Assembly: GCF_004124275.1 (NCBI RefSeq)
Contig: NZ_CP027218.1
Span: forward strand, 124,001-188,000
Direction: 5' to 3'
DNA length: 64,000 nt
Source of the DNA: Pseudomonas sp. DTU12.3
GTDB lineage: Bacteria; Pseudomonadota; Gammaproteobacteria; Pseudomonadales; Pseudomonadaceae
Below, in pieces: positions 62,498 to 64,000 of this stretch. The position numbers and the translations under genes were made by a program. The notes beneath the pieces were generated by a model. It searched no databases. It worked only from the letters and a program-made list of their open reading frames with translations, and was not told where the DNA came from. Positions within the stretch are counted from its first letter, which is position 1. Each line of letters opens with the position of its first letter.

Positions 62498-63534
62498 GGC
62501 TGCGATCCGCTTTTGCTGTCGAACGTTGGCGGACCATCGACCAGCACGCGAAACGGTGCGGCATCCGTACGCAGAATCAGTTTGGTGTCGGGCGTGACGA
62601 TGGTGCCGAGGGTATCCAGCGAGCGCAGCAAGTTGTAGAGCTGTGGCGAACTGGCGTAAGCACGGCCATAGATCTGCGCCGCTTCGACGCGAGATTGCGC
62701 TTCGATTTCGGCGGCTTTCACCGTGGCATCGGCCTGCACAATTCGCGCATCGCGTTCGGCGGCAGAACGGATCTGCGCCGCTTCACGCTTGCCGATCGCC
62801 GTACGTTCCGTGGCAATTGTTTCACGCTCGGCACGCATCCGATCGACCGTCGCGGTCAGCGTCACCGACGGCAAGGTCAAACGTTCGATACCAATCTGCA
62901 CCACGCGCACGCCGTAAGTGGCGAGCAACTGCTGATCAATCTGCTGACGCAATTGCGCTTCGAAATCGCCAATGCGCACCTGACTGGCGTCAGTATTGAC
63001 CAGACTCGCCAGATCAAAACTGCTCGCGGTGGTTTCCAGCGCCGAGCCGACGAAGGTGCGAATCTGTCGTGCCGCTTCGTCAGGCTGATTCTGCACCGCG
63101 CGCATGAAGCGCTGCACATTGTCCGGATCTCCCTGCACCTGCCAAGCCACATACGCCTGCACAATGATGCGCAAACCGTCACGCGTGCCGACGTCCTGCA
63201 AGCCACTGGAAGTGGTGCGCAGACGCAGATCGACCGGGATCGCAGCCTCGAACGGCGCCGGCCAGCGCCAGCTCAAACCCGGATCGAGCAACACTCGCGA
63301 CGGGTTACCAAAACGGGTGATGACCGTGGCCTCGCCGGAGCGCACTTGCACCAGGCTCGCCGCAGCAATGGCAAATACCACCAGCAACGCCGCCCAGCCC
63401 ATGCGTCGCCACGGGAACGGCCCCGCCTCTTCCGGCGCGCCGTGGTGATGATGACCATGATGATGGTGATGCCCGCCGTGACCATGATCGTGGCCGCTGT
63501 GATCATGCGGTTCGTGAGTATGCGACTGGCTCAA
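62494..63534 (-). CDS. HflK-like SPFH protein with histidine-rich N-terminal tail
   Basis: 346 residues. The first ~32 residues, before the membrane helix, hold about 17 histidines (HTHEPHDHSGHDHGHGG, then HHHHHGHHHHG), a likely metal-binding tail on the cytoplasmic face. Then one helix (WAALLVVFAIAAASLVQV), the SPFH domain (ATVITRFGNPSRVLLDPGLSW, NPDEAA region) and an Ala-rich coiled coil. The tail and the P1B ATPase gene two places downstream suggest a metal role for this SPFH complex. Overlaps both neighbouring SPFH genes by 4 bases. Confidence 0.88.
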   Translation of the reverse strand: MSQSHTHEPHDHSGHDHGHGGHHHHHGHHHHGAPEEAGPFPWRRMGWAALLVVFAIAAASLVQVRSGEATVITRFGNPSRVLLDPGLSWRWPAPFEAAIPVDLRLRTTSSGLQDVGTRDGLRIIVQAYVAWQVQGDPDNVQRFMRAVQNQPDEAARQIRTFVGSALETTASSFDLASLVNTDASQVRIGDFEAQLRQQIDQQLLATYGVRVVQIGIERLTLPSVTLTATVDRMRAERETIATERTAIGKREAAQIRSAAERDARIVQADATVKAAEIEAQSRVEAAQIYGRAYASSPQLYNLLRSLDTLGTIVTPDTKLILRTDAAPFRVLVDGPPTFDSKSGSQP

Positions 63535-64000
63535 TGGCTAACTCCTGGTTGAGCGGTGGTGCGCGCGGGCGTCGGGTCAGCCGGCAGCGTGAACGTACGC
63601 AGGTCGATGGTCGGCGCGTTGCTGCCGCCGAGGCGGTGGTCGAGTACCAGCAATTTGGCTTTACTCAGACCTTGGCTGAGCTGACCGAGGTATTGCTCCA
63701 GCACAAATGCCTGACCGGCACTGGCATAGGCTTTTTGTTCGGCAGCGAATTTCAGGTCCGCAGCCTGCGCTGCCGCGTTGATTTCACGCGCATTGGCGCT
63801 GGCCTGATCGCGCGCAAGGCTGGCCTGCAGTTGCGCCTGATTACTCGCTTCAGCGGCCGCGCCGCGCTCCCGCGAGATCAACGCCTGCGCGCCAATCTGC
63901 GCCGCTTGCACACTGTGGTAGGCATTGGCGGCACCGGCCGGTGGATGAATGGCCTCGACCACCGTGGCAAGAATTTCCACTCCACTGTCGAGTTTTTGCA
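63531..64000 (-). CDS. Third SPFH (HflK-like) protein, C-terminal part
   Basis: Cut by the window edge; the frame is open to base 64000 and continues beyond it. Visible are the last ~155 residues: the end of an SPFH domain (LATVVEAIHPPAGAANAYHSV) and a long Ala/Gln-rich coiled coil, ending LDHRLGGSNAPTIDLRTFTLP, which is the usual C-terminal strand of HflK proteins. Its stop overlaps the start of the His-tailed SPFH gene by 4 bases, so at least three SPFH genes and the ATPase form one operon. Confidence 0.85.
   Translation of the reverse strand, partial: QKLDSGVEILATVVEAIHPPAGAANAYHSVQAAQIGAQALISRERGAAAEASNQAQLQASLARDQASANAREINAAAQAADLKFAAEQKAYASAGQAFVLEQYLGQLSQGLSKAKLLVLDHRLGGSNAPTIDLRTFTLPADPTPARTTAQPGVSH

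Overview
This is chromosomal DNA from a fluorescent-group Pseudomonas. The evidence is the high GC content, the codon use, eight REP-type inverted pairs built on GTAGGAGCTGCCG, and blocks whose gene order matches, from memory, the origin-proximal end of the P. aeruginosa PAO1 map (pycA-oadA-LysR-RpiR-GGDEF/EAL-uvrD, and the Zur-regulated block from a COG0523 GTPase through folE2 to pyrC2). Three parS-like ParB sites in the right third also suggest that the window lies near oriC. No database search was run; all names rest on motifs and remembered family sequences.

Layout. 1-14.8 kb: three giant paralogous proteins of the Pseudomonas 'dermonecrotic toxin / DUF6543' type (the first cut by the window edge), interrupted by an AraC regulator and an acetylpolyamine amidohydrolase plus polyamine-binding-protein pair. 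14.8-18.3 kb: a MocR regulator whose linker DNA is a cluster of DnaA-box-like sequences, divergent from a PaiB-type protein and two GNAT acetyltransferases. 18.4-21.4 kb: homocysteine S-methyltransferase, a divergent incomplete amino-acid ABC transporter and a small XRE regulator. 21.6-26.2 kb: a beta-helical autotransporter followed by a paralogue that keeps the barrel but not the passenger. 26.3-32 kb: two-subunit pyruvate carboxylase, its divergent LysR regulator, a small conserved-looking ORF and an RpiR/HexR-like regulator with a palindromic operator. 32-43.6 kb: housekeeping and envelope genes (c-di-GMP GGDEF/EAL protein, uvrD, EamA transporter, Tim44-domain protein, SMI1/KNR4 protein, CPA2 antiporter, thioesterase, pdxY, DUF3301).

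43.7-54 kb is a zinc-limitation island: two COG0523 GTPases (one ZigA-like), a DUF1826 protein, a small secreted cysteine protein, an amidase, the zinc-independent cyclohydrolase folE2, a metal ABC importer, a gamma-carbonic anhydrase homologue and an alternative dihydroorotase. Two Zur-box palindromes sit in the two divergent intergenic regions. The genes fit a plan of spare enzymes, zinc allocation and zinc uptake used when zinc is scarce.

54-64 kb: a DUF3617 protein, cardiolipin synthase and cyclopropane-fatty-acid synthase, then on the minus strand a bufferin metallophore operon (bufABC) and a tightly overlapping P1B ATPase plus three SPFH (HflK/HflC-like) proteins, one with a histidine-rich tail. 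That last module, read together with the bufferin operon, is the best candidate here for a poorly described metal-handling system. The tandem giant toxins are the second. No tRNA, rRNA, CRISPR array or insertion sequence was seen. No stretch longer than 300 bases lacks an assigned feature.
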